DNA from: JAWWBL01 sp033720975
Lineage (GTDB): Bacteria; Actinomycetota; Acidimicrobiia; Spongiisociales; ZC4RG35
DNA: 21,789 nucleotides
Direction of reading: 5' to 3'
NCBI GenBank assembly: GCA_033720975.1
Contig: JAWWBL010000023.1
Coordinates: 1-21,789 of the forward strand
The position numbers and the translations under genes are program-made. Positions 15,601 to 21,308 of this stretch are shown piece after piece (positions within the stretch are counted from its first letter, which is position 1; each line of letters starts with the position of its first letter). The notes under the pieces are model-generated. The model was not told the origin of the DNA. It ran no database searches and was given only the letters and a program-made list of their open reading frames with translations.

Positions 15601-15716
15601 CCGCATACGACGAACTCGTCGATCATTATGCGGACTGGATCGCTGCCGAAGTGCTGGCGGTTTCCCTAGAAATCGACGAGTCGCTCGACTCGCCGCGTAT
15701 CGCAGTCGCTGACTGA
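12624..15716 (+). CDS. ileS: Isoleucine--tRNA ligase (class I, divergent signature motifs)
   Basis: 1030 residues, full length. It charges tRNA-Ile with isoleucine in the cytosol. The Rossmann core carries FIDGPVTANKILGVHTAWGR (45-64), where the HIGH signature reads GVHT (57-60). A zinc knuckle is in WCPRCGTSISQHE. The CP1 editing domain shows VVWTTTPWTLPANVA and GTGVVHIAPGCGAEDFE. ISRRRYYGLPLPIYIC and VGDVWLDAGIVPF follow. The KMSKS loop position reads EMHGS (610-614), with both lysines absent. The anticodon-binding helical domain starts at about 690 (DRWMLTRS), and a C-terminal IleRS-type region (VTLKPDFPALGPRLG) is present. The overall layout matches an IleRS group whose core reads TANNPMGVHHAWGR in other bacteria (from memory), distinct from the common bacterial type. 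It is on the opposite strand to both neighbours, apparently monocistronic. Confidence 0.9.
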   Translation: MPLFTPLEHVPSHDSLERRILEWWDQEEVFNKLREQTKDGPRFSFIDGPVTANKILGVHTAWGRTLKDVFQRYKAMQGHQLRFQNGFDCQGLWIEVGVEQELGLNSKREIEEFGLEEFAKRCREKVAWSVQELIRGSERLGYWMDWGNDYLTFSDNNIEYIWRFLKTLHERNWLYLGHRSTEWCPRCGTSISQHEITGQSGVYQEKTDPSLYVRLPLTNRPGESLVVWTTTPWTLPANVAAAVHPGYEYGRRENGEWVAVDLYPDEDFSERIMGSEMVGWSYRGPFDDLAPGAGVEHTVIPWDDVTLEQGTGVVHIAPGCGAEDFELAGLHDLAILSPVNESGRFYPEYGWLAGKSTVEARDEIVSHLDTSGVLVEAGDYVHSYPHCWRCNTPLIFRVADDWYIDVTDIRPQMIEANSTIEWTPPYMGKLMDDWLMNMGDWNISRRRYYGLPLPIYICDNGHVTVVGSRSELEELATDGLDQLEELRRPWIDRVTIRCVQCGDKEVRRIPEVGDVWLDAGIVPFSTLGWHNEEWIPGGNATGAAAGLTGADLPDHSYWEQWFPADWVSEMREQVRLWFYSQLFMSVALVGKAPFKTVLGYEKMVAEDGREMHGSWGNLIEAEEAFEKMGADVMRWMFCAHPPDRNLKFGYTGAHQVQRKLLTLWNSARFLVDYGNIEGFQPTYSDLITGPSEVELQEIDRWMLTRSAEAIRAATESLERWRVDELITDFENYLDDLSNWYIRRNRRRFYDFDEGAFRTLWVALVAALRIVSPVMPFLTDHLWRSLVSGPCPEAPTSIHLAGWPQPRVAIDQGLIDAMAVTRRVVELGRRTRMEASLKLRQPLRSAVVRGAELAKRHTAEIKEELRVKELSFDDTGDVEVTLKPDFPALGPRLGPKVKEVAAALARGDYEHADDGSVVVAGERLESHEVIRTERTLMEGWVVGHDDGISVALDPELDDDLIREGRAFELIRSLNEQRKTEDLELTDRIRLWLPAAYDELVDHYADWIAAEVLAVSLEIDESLDSPRIAVAD

Positions 15717-15729
15717 GAATCCCCCGGCA

Positions 15730-15749
15730 CTCGCCGCCAGCGGCTTGAG
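15730..15749. terminator. Hairpin between convergent ileS and divIVA, candidate bidirectional terminator
   Basis: CTC-GCCG-CCAG-CGGC-TT-GAG forms a GC-rich hairpin with a two-base bulge in the 39-base gap between the two stop codons. No T-run follows on either strand, so the call rests only on the structure and the convergent position. Confidence 0.3.
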
Positions 15750-15755
15750 AGTTGG

Positions 15756-16379
15756 CTAGCTCTGGTCTCCCTGGACGGCGTTTCCGAAAGGCTCAGACCA
15801 CGGATCGCGGTCGTCGTCGGCGCCGCTTTCCTCTTCGTCGTCGCTGTCGCTCGACTCGCCAAGCTCCATCGCTGGGGCGTCCTCGTCGCCAACACTGTCT
15901 GCGTAGGCCTCTACTTCTTCGTCAGCCCCTTCGATTTCGTCCGGCTGATCGGACGAGATCACCTCCTCCATCTCGTCGAGCCGACCGGAGACTGCCTCGG
16001 CAAGTTCGGCTAGCCGGGCACGCACTGCTTGGACGCGCTCTTTCAGATCGGACATCTCCGCGAGGGCCGCTGCCTTCTTCTCCTCGCGTTCGGCCATCCA
16101 GTCCTCGGCCTCAGACTTGGCGCTATCCATGATCTTCGCCGCCTCGTCGTTGGCGTCAGCGATGATGCGATCGGCCGTGGCTTGGGCCGCAACGAGCGCC
16201 CGACCAACTGCACTCTCATCAGAGGCGTCCACGGTCTTGGACCTTGCCTCCTCCAGCTTTTCGGTCAGATCCCTCACGGTGGCAACGACCTCATCGAGGA
16301 AGTCATCGACTTCGTGCATGTCGTAGCCCCGCAGGGAGTTATGGAACGTCTTTTCCTCGATATCAGATGGGGTCAGCAT
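15756..16379 (-). CDS. divIVA: DivIVA/Wag31-type polar growth and septum-site protein
   Basis: 207 residues. The N-terminal membrane-curvature-binding domain is clear: LTPSDIEEKTFHNSLRGYD then HEVDDFLDEVVATV (residues 2-35). A long coiled coil runs from about residue 30 to 145, broken by an Ala-rich stretch (ALVAAQATADRIIADAN). The last ~60 residues are strongly acidic (ESSDSDDEEESGADDDRDP) and probably disordered. Actinobacterial DivIVA recruits the elongation machinery to the poles and interacts with septal proteins. It is the last gene of the division cluster and probably has its own promoter in the 56-base gap after yggT, plus a GAGG Shine-Dalgarno close to ATG 16379. Confidence 0.93.
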   Translation of the reverse strand: MLTPSDIEEKTFHNSLRGYDMHEVDDFLDEVVATVRDLTEKLEEARSKTVDASDESAVGRALVAAQATADRIIADANDEAAKIMDSAKSEAEDWMAEREEKKAAALAEMSDLKERVQAVRARLAELAEAVSGRLDEMEEVISSDQPDEIEGADEEVEAYADSVGDEDAPAMELGESSDSDDEEESGADDDRDPWSEPFGNAVQGDQS

Positions 16380-16402
16380 GTCGCCTCGTTGGCATTTGCC
16401 CC

Positions 16403-16431
16403 AGGTTACGAATCAAGGGGCTCCGCTCCAA
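16403..16431 (-). promoter_or_regulatory. Putative divIVA promoter (TTGGAG-N17-TAACCT)
   Basis: On the minus strand TTGGAG (16426-16431) is followed after exactly 17 bases by TAACCT (16403-16408), a good sigma-A-like arrangement starting just after the yggT stop codon. The leader would be about 16-17 nt and contains the GAGG ribosome site. Confidence 0.5.
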
Positions 16432-16435
16432 GGAA

Positions 16436-16696
16436 TCAGCGAAACAGCCCCCTGAGGATGCTCAACCCGATGATCAGGACGATTGGCGACAGGTCGAGGG
16501 CGCCACCACCAAACCGAATGGGCGGGATCACTCTTCTGATCGGCGCGATGATCGGATGGATGAGACGGTCGAGGAAGGCGTGGAACCGGCCTAGGGGGTG
16601 TGTCGAGCTAGCGGTCACCCAAGAGAGGATCACCCAGGCGACCACGGCCAGGATGAAGAGGTCGAGGATCGTCCGGATCAGGCTTGAGACGTCCAC
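16436..16696 (-). CDS. yggT: YggT/YlmG-family membrane protein
   Basis: 86 residues, the typical size. The start is GTG 16696, the base right after the sepF TGA, so the two are translationally linked. One hydrophobic helix at about 5-27 (IRTILDLFILAVVAWVILSW) is followed by the family motif FLDRLIHPIIAPIRRVIPP (41-59) and a second helix at about 69-83 (LSPIVLIIGLSILRG). YlmG/YggT proteins are encoded next to sepF and divIVA in many Gram-positives and cyanobacteria and are linked to division or plastid nucleoid/septum organisation; the molecular role is not settled. Confidence 0.88.
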   Translation of the reverse strand: MDVSSLIRTILDLFILAVVAWVILSWVTASSTHPLGRFHAFLDRLIHPIIAPIRRVIPPIRFGGGALDLSPIVLIIGLSILRGLFR

Positions 16697-17197
16697 TCAG
16701 TCGAAGTCGTCGAGCTCGTAGGCTCCCAGAGAGGCAAGCCGCTTCTTCTCATCTCGACTCAACGCCACCCGCGAGGGGAGGACCAGCACCAGTCCCTCTC
16801 CAACACGGCGCATTGCTCCGTCAAGGGCATAGATCAGGCCGGAGGAGAAGTCGACGACCCTGCGTACCAAGTCCTGATCCGCCGAGCGGAGATCGAGGAC
16901 CACCGGAACCCGGTCGCGAACCCGATCAGCGAGCATTCGAGCGTCTGCAAACTCCTCTACCAGCAGTATGTCGGAGCGAACCTCGACCGGGCGGACCATC
17001 TGCGATGCCGACATCTCGGGGCGAACTGATGGCCGAGTGGCGGCTCTAGAAGTTGGCGGCGGTTCGACTCTTCGTCCGGCAGGGACAGCCTCCAGCGAGG
17101 GCTGGTCGTGGGCATCCCCATCTTGTAGATCTCCCTCGAGTTGGTCCTCGTCGACCAGTCCCAGGTAGACGAGTGCTTTGGAGAAAAGGGAAGACAT
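16697..17197 (-). CDS. sepF: Cell division protein SepF
   Basis: 166 residues. The N-terminal amphipathic membrane-targeting helix is at 1-14 (SSLFSKALVYLGL). A Pro/Ser/Arg-rich disordered linker runs about 20-70. The SepF core is about 72-160, with VVLDLRSADQDLVRRVVDFS and the GLIYALDGAMRRVGEGLVLV dimer/FtsZ-binding region. SepF tethers the FtsZ tail to the membrane and substitutes for the missing ftsA in this cluster. ATG 17197 has a GGAG ribosome site 8 nt upstream and follows yggS by 13 bases. Confidence 0.95.
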   Translation of the reverse strand: MSSLFSKALVYLGLVDEDQLEGDLQDGDAHDQPSLEAVPAGRRVEPPPTSRAATRPSVRPEMSASQMVRPVEVRSDILLVEEFADARMLADRVRDRVPVVLDLRSADQDLVRRVVDFSSGLIYALDGAMRRVGEGLVLVLPSRVALSRDEKKRLASLGAYELDDFD

Positions 17198-17210
17198 TGG
17201 TCAACTCCGG

Positions 17211-17864
17211 TCAGTTGCGGCTGCCAAAGATAGCCCGTCCCACGCGTATCGCCGTTGCACCCTCGGCAATAGCTATCTCGAAGTCGTCACTCATCCCCAT
17301 CGACAATTCACTCAAATCAGGGTGCTCTGCGTGGAGCGACTCGGCCAACTCCCTGAGCCTCCGGAAGTGTGGCCTGCTCTCCTCGGGGCGTGAAGGGATC
17401 GGGGGTATAGCCATGAGACCCCGGATTTCCACACCCAATGACACCAGGTCGGACAGAGCTTGATCGGCTTCGGTAGGAGTGACACCGGACTTGGTGTCTT
17501 CGCCGGCGATGTTCACTTGAAGGAGCGCGGGCGGGGCAACCCCCGGTCCTTTCATCCAGGCGCGAGCCAAGCTCGGCCTGTCCATCGAGTGGAGAAGCCA
17601 CGTCCTCGGCCGGACCAACCTTGCCTTGTTCGACTGAAGACTGCCGACGAAGTGCCACCGTATGTCGGATGGGAGCTGAGTGGCCTTCTCCGCCATCTCG
17701 TTCGCCCTGTTCTCCCCGAAGTCGCGGTGCCCCTGGTGATAGATCTCGAGAATGTCCTCGGGTGTCTTCGACTTCGAAACGGCCACGAGTGTGAGTTCGT
17801 CGGGGTCACGTCCGGCTCTGCGGGCGGCTTGCTCCATCCGGCTCAGGACGTCGCTGTAGCTCAC
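17211..17864 (-). CDS. yggS: PLP homeostasis protein, YggS/PROSC family
   Basis: 217 residues from GTG 17864. The frame stays open for 53 codons upstream, but that part lies within pgeF and is not homologous, while the GTG overlaps the pgeF stop as GTGA. The alanine-racemase-like barrel binds pyridoxal phosphate through the Lys in LVAVSKSKTPEDI (about 31). Family motifs are HRDFGENRANE, IRWHFVGSLQSNK, EIRGLMAIPP, and the C-terminal LSMGMSDDFEIAIAEGATAIRVG that holds the phosphate. It is not a racemase; it buffers PLP and affects amino-acid metabolism. It sits between pgeF and sepF as in most Gram-positive division clusters. Confidence 0.95.
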   Translation of the reverse strand: MSYSDVLSRMEQAARRAGRDPDELTLVAVSKSKTPEDILEIYHQGHRDFGENRANEMAEKATQLPSDIRWHFVGSLQSNKARLVRPRTWLLHSMDRPSLARAWMKGPGVAPPALLQVNIAGEDTKSGVTPTEADQALSDLVSLGVEIRGLMAIPPIPSRPEESRPHFRRLRELAESLHAEHPDLSELSMGMSDDFEIAIAEGATAIRVGRAIFGSRN

Positions 17865-18484
17865 GGAACCCACCCAATGGCGGCCAAACGCCGCGCGTCG
17901 TCGTCCCGACGGTGGCTGAAATACCCGGGGTCGTGGTGGGTGCAATCCCCTGCCGTCCAAACAGCCAGTCCCTCCAACTCCGACGCTATTGCACCGGGGA
18001 GGTCCACCGACTCCGATCCCCACGAAGTGACCCGGCGAAAATTGGGGAAACGCCTCGAGACCTCGGGACCGACCTCAAAGCAGCACGGCCCGATACCCGG
18101 GCCCACGTACGCCTCGTCAGGGGGAAGCCCCGACGACTCCATCTCGTAGCGCAATGCGCCAACGACGGATCCCTCGACCCCACGCCATCCCGCGTGCGCA
18201 ACCCCGACCGACTGGCTCGATCGAAGCACCACCCCAAAGCAATCGGCGGTGAACACCGCCAGCGGCAAGCCCGGCTCTGAGGTCCAGACGGCGTCTCCCG
18301 CTCCGGCACTGCCCGGCCTGGTCACCCTGACCACGTCGTTTCCGTGGATCTGATCGAGGCTGGCCCAGAGACCGGGTATCCCGAGAGCTGCGCTGGCTCG
18401 TTGCCGAGCCTTGGCGTCGCCGCGCAGATCCCCGTCGTCGGACTCGCTGAACGCCACCCCGGAAGAACCCGGGGGTTGAATCAT
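17861..18484 (-). CDS. pgeF: PgeF/YfiH (LACC1-like) multicopper-type purine nucleoside phosphorylase/peptidoglycan editing factor
   Basis: 207 residues, somewhat short for the family (about 240), because the first loop is compressed. Metal-site motifs are His47 in SLDQIHGNDVVRV, Asp81-Cys82 in FTADCFGVVL, and His97 in VAHAGWRG. YVGPGIGPCCFEVGPEV follows. Family members act on purine nucleosides and, in E. coli, YfiH edits MurC-made UDP-MurNAc-dipeptides. That role fits the location beside murC and ftsZ (established for E. coli, inferred here). The ATG overlaps the ftsZ stop (ATGA), and its own stop overlaps yggS. Confidence 0.92.
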   Translation of the reverse strand: MIQPPGSSGVAFSESDDGDLRGDAKARQRASAALGIPGLWASLDQIHGNDVVRVTRPGSAGAGDAVWTSEPGLPLAVFTADCFGVVLRSSQSVGVAHAGWRGVEGSVVGALRYEMESSGLPPDEAYVGPGIGPCCFEVGPEVSRRFPNFRRVTSWGSESVDLPGAIASELEGLAVWTAGDCTHHDPGYFSHRRDDDARRLAAIGWVP

Positions 18485-19518
18485 CCCTGGACGAAGGTGG
18501 GAATATCGAGATCGTCGTCCGCCGACGCCTGCCGATCCGCAGCCGCGCGCGCGGCCCGGTTCGGACGGCGACGACCTTCGAACCCGGCTGCAATCACGGT
18601 GACCTTCATCTCCTCACCGAGATCGTCGTCGACGATCGCGCCAAAGATGATGTCGGCTTCGGCATCGGCGTGGTCCGAGACGACCCGCGCGGCTTCGGTG
18701 GCCTCGTGGAGAGTCATGGAGGACGGTCCGCTCACGGACAGGAGGACGCCTTTGGCGCCATCCATCGAGCTCTCGAGCATCGGACTCGAGATGGCACGCT
18801 CGGCCGCCTGACTCGCCCGATTCTCACCGGTAGCTCGTCCGATCCCCATCACAGCGGACCCTGCGTCGGCCATGACCGTGCGCACGTCTGCGAAGTCGAC
18901 GTTGATCAGCCCCGGAGTCGTGATCAGGTCCGTTATGCCAGTGACACCACTCATCAGCACGTCATCGGCCAGCCTGAAGGTCTCTGCGATCGGGGCTGTC
19001 GGGTCACCCACATCAAGCAGTCGATCATTGGGAATGACGATGAGCGTGTCGACCGCGTCCTTCAGCGCTGCGATCCCCTGTTCGGCGTGGACCGCACGAC
19101 GCCGACCCTCGAACCCGAAGGGTCTCGTGACCACACCGACGGTCAGTGCCCCCAGCGAGCGTGCAACCTCCGCCACGATCGGCGCACCGCCTGTGCCGGT
19201 GCCACCACCTTCTCCGGCTGTTATGAAGATCATGTCCGAGCCCTTCAGGACGTCCTCGAGCTCACCCCGGTGCTCTTCGGCGGCGGCCCGCCCCACCTCA
19301 GGGTTTGCCCCGGCACCGAGACCACGTGTCACGTCACGCCCGATGTCGAGCTTCACGTCGGCATCGCTCATGAGGAGCGCTTGTGCGTCGGTATTCAGGG
19401 CGACGAACTCCACGCCACGGACACCCGACTCGACCATGCGGTTGATGGCATTCACGCCACCGCCTCCGATGCCGACCACTTTGATGACGGCGAGGTAGCC
19501 GCCGCTCGAACTGCTCAT
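18481..19518 (-). CDS. ftsZ: Cell division protein FtsZ
   Basis: 345 residues. GTP-binding tubulin homologue forming the Z ring. The N-terminal tail is short, then VVGIGGGGVNAINRM (14-28). The signature loop AGEGGGTGTGGAP is at 101-113, with the actinobacterial Glu103. The catalytic T7 motif is LINVDFADVRTVM (204-216), with Asp208 and Asp211. The globular core ends near 313. The linker is only about 20 residues, and the C-terminal peptide is DDDLDIPTFVQG, the expected SepF/FtsQ-partner-binding tail (core DDLDIP.F). ATG 19518 has an excellent GGGAGG ribosome site. It is preceded by a 129-base leader with repeats and is the first gene of ftsZ-pgeF-yggS-sepF-yggT. Confidence 0.98.
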   Translation of the reverse strand: MSSSSGGYLAVIKVVGIGGGGVNAINRMVESGVRGVEFVALNTDAQALLMSDADVKLDIGRDVTRGLGAGANPEVGRAAAEEHRGELEDVLKGSDMIFITAGEGGGTGTGGAPIVAEVARSLGALTVGVVTRPFGFEGRRRAVHAEQGIAALKDAVDTLIVIPNDRLLDVGDPTAPIAETFRLADDVLMSGVTGITDLITTPGLINVDFADVRTVMADAGSAVMGIGRATGENRASQAAERAISSPMLESSMDGAKGVLLSVSGPSSMTLHEATEAARVVSDHADAEADIIFGAIVDDDLGEEMKVTVIAAGFEGRRRPNRAARAAADRQASADDDLDIPTFVQG

Positions 19519-19520
19519 AT

Positions 19521-19529
19521 AACCTCCCG
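19521..19529 (-). promoter_or_regulatory. Strong ribosome binding site of ftsZ
   Basis: CGGGAGGTT lies a few bases upstream of the ftsZ ATG. It is the best Shine-Dalgarno in the window and contrasts with the many genes here that have none. Confidence 0.75.
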
Positions 19530-19558
19530 CTACTCGCGAAATCGAAACCTGAAGTAGA

Positions 19559-19628
19559 GGTTTACACTCGGCGGCCCAGTAAGTAAACCCCCGATTCCTA
19601 AGGCTCTACCTGACGTTTAGACTCGGCG
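19559..19628 (-). repeat. Direct and inverted repeats in the ftsZ leader
   Basis: On the minus strand CGCCGAGTCTAAAC (19615-19628) recurs as CGCCGAGTGTAAAC (19560-19573), 13 of 14 identical, 55 bp apart. GGTTTAC near 19583-19589 is complementary to GTAAACC near 19559-19565, and GTAGAG further upstream is complementary to the CTCTAC that follows. This could be a set of operator half-sites or an mRNA hairpin ahead of ftsZ. No perfect TANNNT box is seen in this gap. Confidence 0.5.
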
Positions 19629-19640
19629 GGATTGTTCGCT

Positions 19641-19663
19641 CGAACCGCTACTCCTCCGGTTCG
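19641..19663 (-). terminator. Hairpin spanning the ftsQ stop codon
   Basis: CGAACCG (7 bp) pairs with CGGTTCG across a 9-nt loop that contains the stop codon and a GAGGAG run. No U-run follows. It could be a partial terminator or mRNA processing site separating ftsQ from ftsZ. Confidence 0.3.
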
Positions 19664-20406
19664 GGCTGGTCCACCGGGGCCCGAACCGCGGGATGAGAAG
19701 GCGCGATGACGGTGATCACCGAGCCAGGCGCCACCCCCATTTCCAGAAGGGCACCCAGGCTGCGAGCCTTGGCCAGCATCTGCTCCGGGCGGCCCAGTCT
19801 GACGTCGAAACCAGCCACGAGAGCCCACAATTCACCGCCTACCACTCGTACCGATGTGTCAGGGTTGGTGTGGGCCATCGCTGCGGCGAATTCGATTGCT
19901 GCCAGCACCACCTCTGACTCCTCGGCATCTGAGCCCGCTACGTCAGGGACGTCGACAACGGGAAGCGTCTCATCGGGGAATGGAGACGCCGAGAGAGCCA
20001 CGCCGTCGATGGCCCGCCGGAACCAACCATCTGCGGTTCGGACCCAGGCAACAGGAACTCGCTCGATGACACGAACAACCACCTCGTCGGGCCAGGCGAG
20101 ATGCACCTGAGCCTGCGCGACCCACGGGTCCTCTTCGAGGGCATCGACCACCTGACCAGCCCTTATCAGGATCATCGGGGTGCCCGCCACGACACCCTCA
20201 GCCGCCATGATTCGATTTGCATCGCTGGAGACAACACCGGCCGTCCGGACCCGGCTCACAGAGAACCAGGGTGACAGAGCCATCCAGGCGACGCTCCCTG
20301 CCAACGCGAATAGAACGGTCGCGATCAGGGTGCGCCGGAGATTGTTCTTGGCCCGCCCTTCGGCCACTGCCTTCCGGCGCTCGACGAGCCTGGGGTCAAC
20401 GGTCAC
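19648..20406 (-). CDS. ftsQ: Cell division protein FtsQ (DivIB)
   Basis: 252 residues from GTG 20406, overlapping the murB stop (GTGA). The cytosolic basic N-terminus is residues 1-25 (RLVERRKAVAEGRAKNNLRR), with a single membrane helix at about 26-44 (LIATVLFALAGSVAWMAL). The extracytoplasmic POTRA domain is about 49-118 (FSVSRVRTAGVVSSDANRI, EDPWVAQAQVHLAWPDEVVV, RVIERVPVAWVR). A beta domain then runs to about 235, and a Pro/Glu-rich tail (VDQPEPEE) ends it. FtsQ links the FtsB/FtsL complex and FtsW/FtsI to the ring. It directly precedes ftsZ with no ftsA between, as in other Actinomycetota. Confidence 0.93.
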   Translation of the reverse strand: MTVDPRLVERRKAVAEGRAKNNLRRTLIATVLFALAGSVAWMALSPWFSVSRVRTAGVVSSDANRIMAAEGVVAGTPMILIRAGQVVDALEEDPWVAQAQVHLAWPDEVVVRVIERVPVAWVRTADGWFRRAIDGVALSASPFPDETLPVVDVPDVAGSDAEESEVVLAAIEFAAAMAHTNPDTSVRVVGGELWALVAGFDVRLGRPEQMLAKARSLGALLEMGVAPGSVITVIAPSHPAVRAPVDQPEPEE

Positions 20407-21308
20407 TGTTCAAATCCCACCATCTGGATCTCGGGCTCAAGATTGGTCCCGGACATCTCCAGAACGCGGTCTTTGACCTGGGCGATGAGTTCTGCGATCT
20501 GGGCTGAGGTGGCATCAGGGCCGGCTACGAAGAAGTTGGCGTGCTTGTTCGAGACTTCCACATCGCCGACCCTCAGACCCTTCAAACCCAGCGAGTCAAT
20601 CAACTCGCCGGCGGAAATGTGGTCAGGATTCTTGAAGACGCTTCCGGCGTTCAGGGTCCCGCCGGGTTGATTGTCCCGTCGCCAACGCGTGATTTCGCGC
20701 ATCTCGGCCCTAGCCTGTTCCGAGTCGCCCTCATCGATGTAAAACGACGCTTCCATGACGACTTCGTGGCTACCCACGTTGGAGTGACGGTACGAAAGCT
20801 CCAGTTGCTCCGGAGTGGCCCGTCGTCTTCCCCCTCCGGAGAGGTCGAACAAATCGGCGACGGCCAAACGGTCTGCCGTTTCCTGGCCGAAGCAACCGGC
20901 GTTCTGGCGCACCGCCCCACCCACGGACCCGGGAACACCTACAAAGAACTCGAGACCGGTGAAACCCTCGTCGACGACCGCCCTGGCGAGCTTGGGGAGT
21001 GGGACTGCTCCCCCGGCCGTGACTGTCTGACCCCCCGGATCAAAAGACACCTGGGAAAACCCTTCACCCAGCCGGATGACCAGTCCGTCGAAACCGCCGT
21101 CGGCCACAACGAGATTGGATCCACGCCCGATCACCAGGGTCGGCAGCGAGGCAGCGACACCCGACTGGGCGATCTCGGCCAAGGCCTCTCTGTCGACAAC
21201 GTCGGCAAAGTACGCAGCGGGGCCACCAAGCTTGTATGTCGTCATGGGCCCGAGCGGGACACGTTCTCTGACCACGCCCCGGCTCACCAGATCATCGATT
21301 CTGCTCAC
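20403..21308 (-). CDS. murB: UDP-N-acetylenolpyruvoylglucosamine reductase
   Basis: 301 residues from GTG 21308, overlapping the murC stop (GTGA). Cytosolic FAD enzyme that reduces UDP-GlcNAc-enolpyruvate with NADPH to UDP-MurNAc. FAD-binding motifs are PMTTYKLGGPAAYF (21-34) and LVIGRGSNLVVADGG (58-72). EFFVGVPGSVGGAVRQNAGC (120-139) is conserved. The active site includes Arg174 in LSYRHSNV, the catalytic Ser223 in NAGSVFKNP, and a Glu near the C-terminus in LEPEIQMVG. It is a type without the large insertion of E. coli MurB. It lies between murC and ftsQ, one step earlier in the pathway than murC. Confidence 0.96.
   Translation of the reverse strand: MSRIDDLVSRGVVRERVPLGPMTTYKLGGPAAYFADVVDREALAEIAQSGVAASLPTLVIGRGSNLVVADGGFDGLVIRLGEGFSQVSFDPGGQTVTAGGAVPLPKLARAVVDEGFTGLEFFVGVPGSVGGAVRQNAGCFGQETADRLAVADLFDLSGGGRRRATPEQLELSYRHSNVGSHEVVMEASFYIDEGDSEQARAEMREITRWRRDNQPGGTLNAGSVFKNPDHISAGELIDSLGLKGLRVGDVEVSNKHANFFVAGPDATSAQIAELIAQVKDRVLEMSGTNLEPEIQMVGFEQ

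Noticed and set aside
17865..18023. N-terminal extension of yggS
   Set aside because: The extra 53 codons lie within pgeF, are low complexity and not homologous; GTG 17864 overlapping the pgeF stop is the better start.
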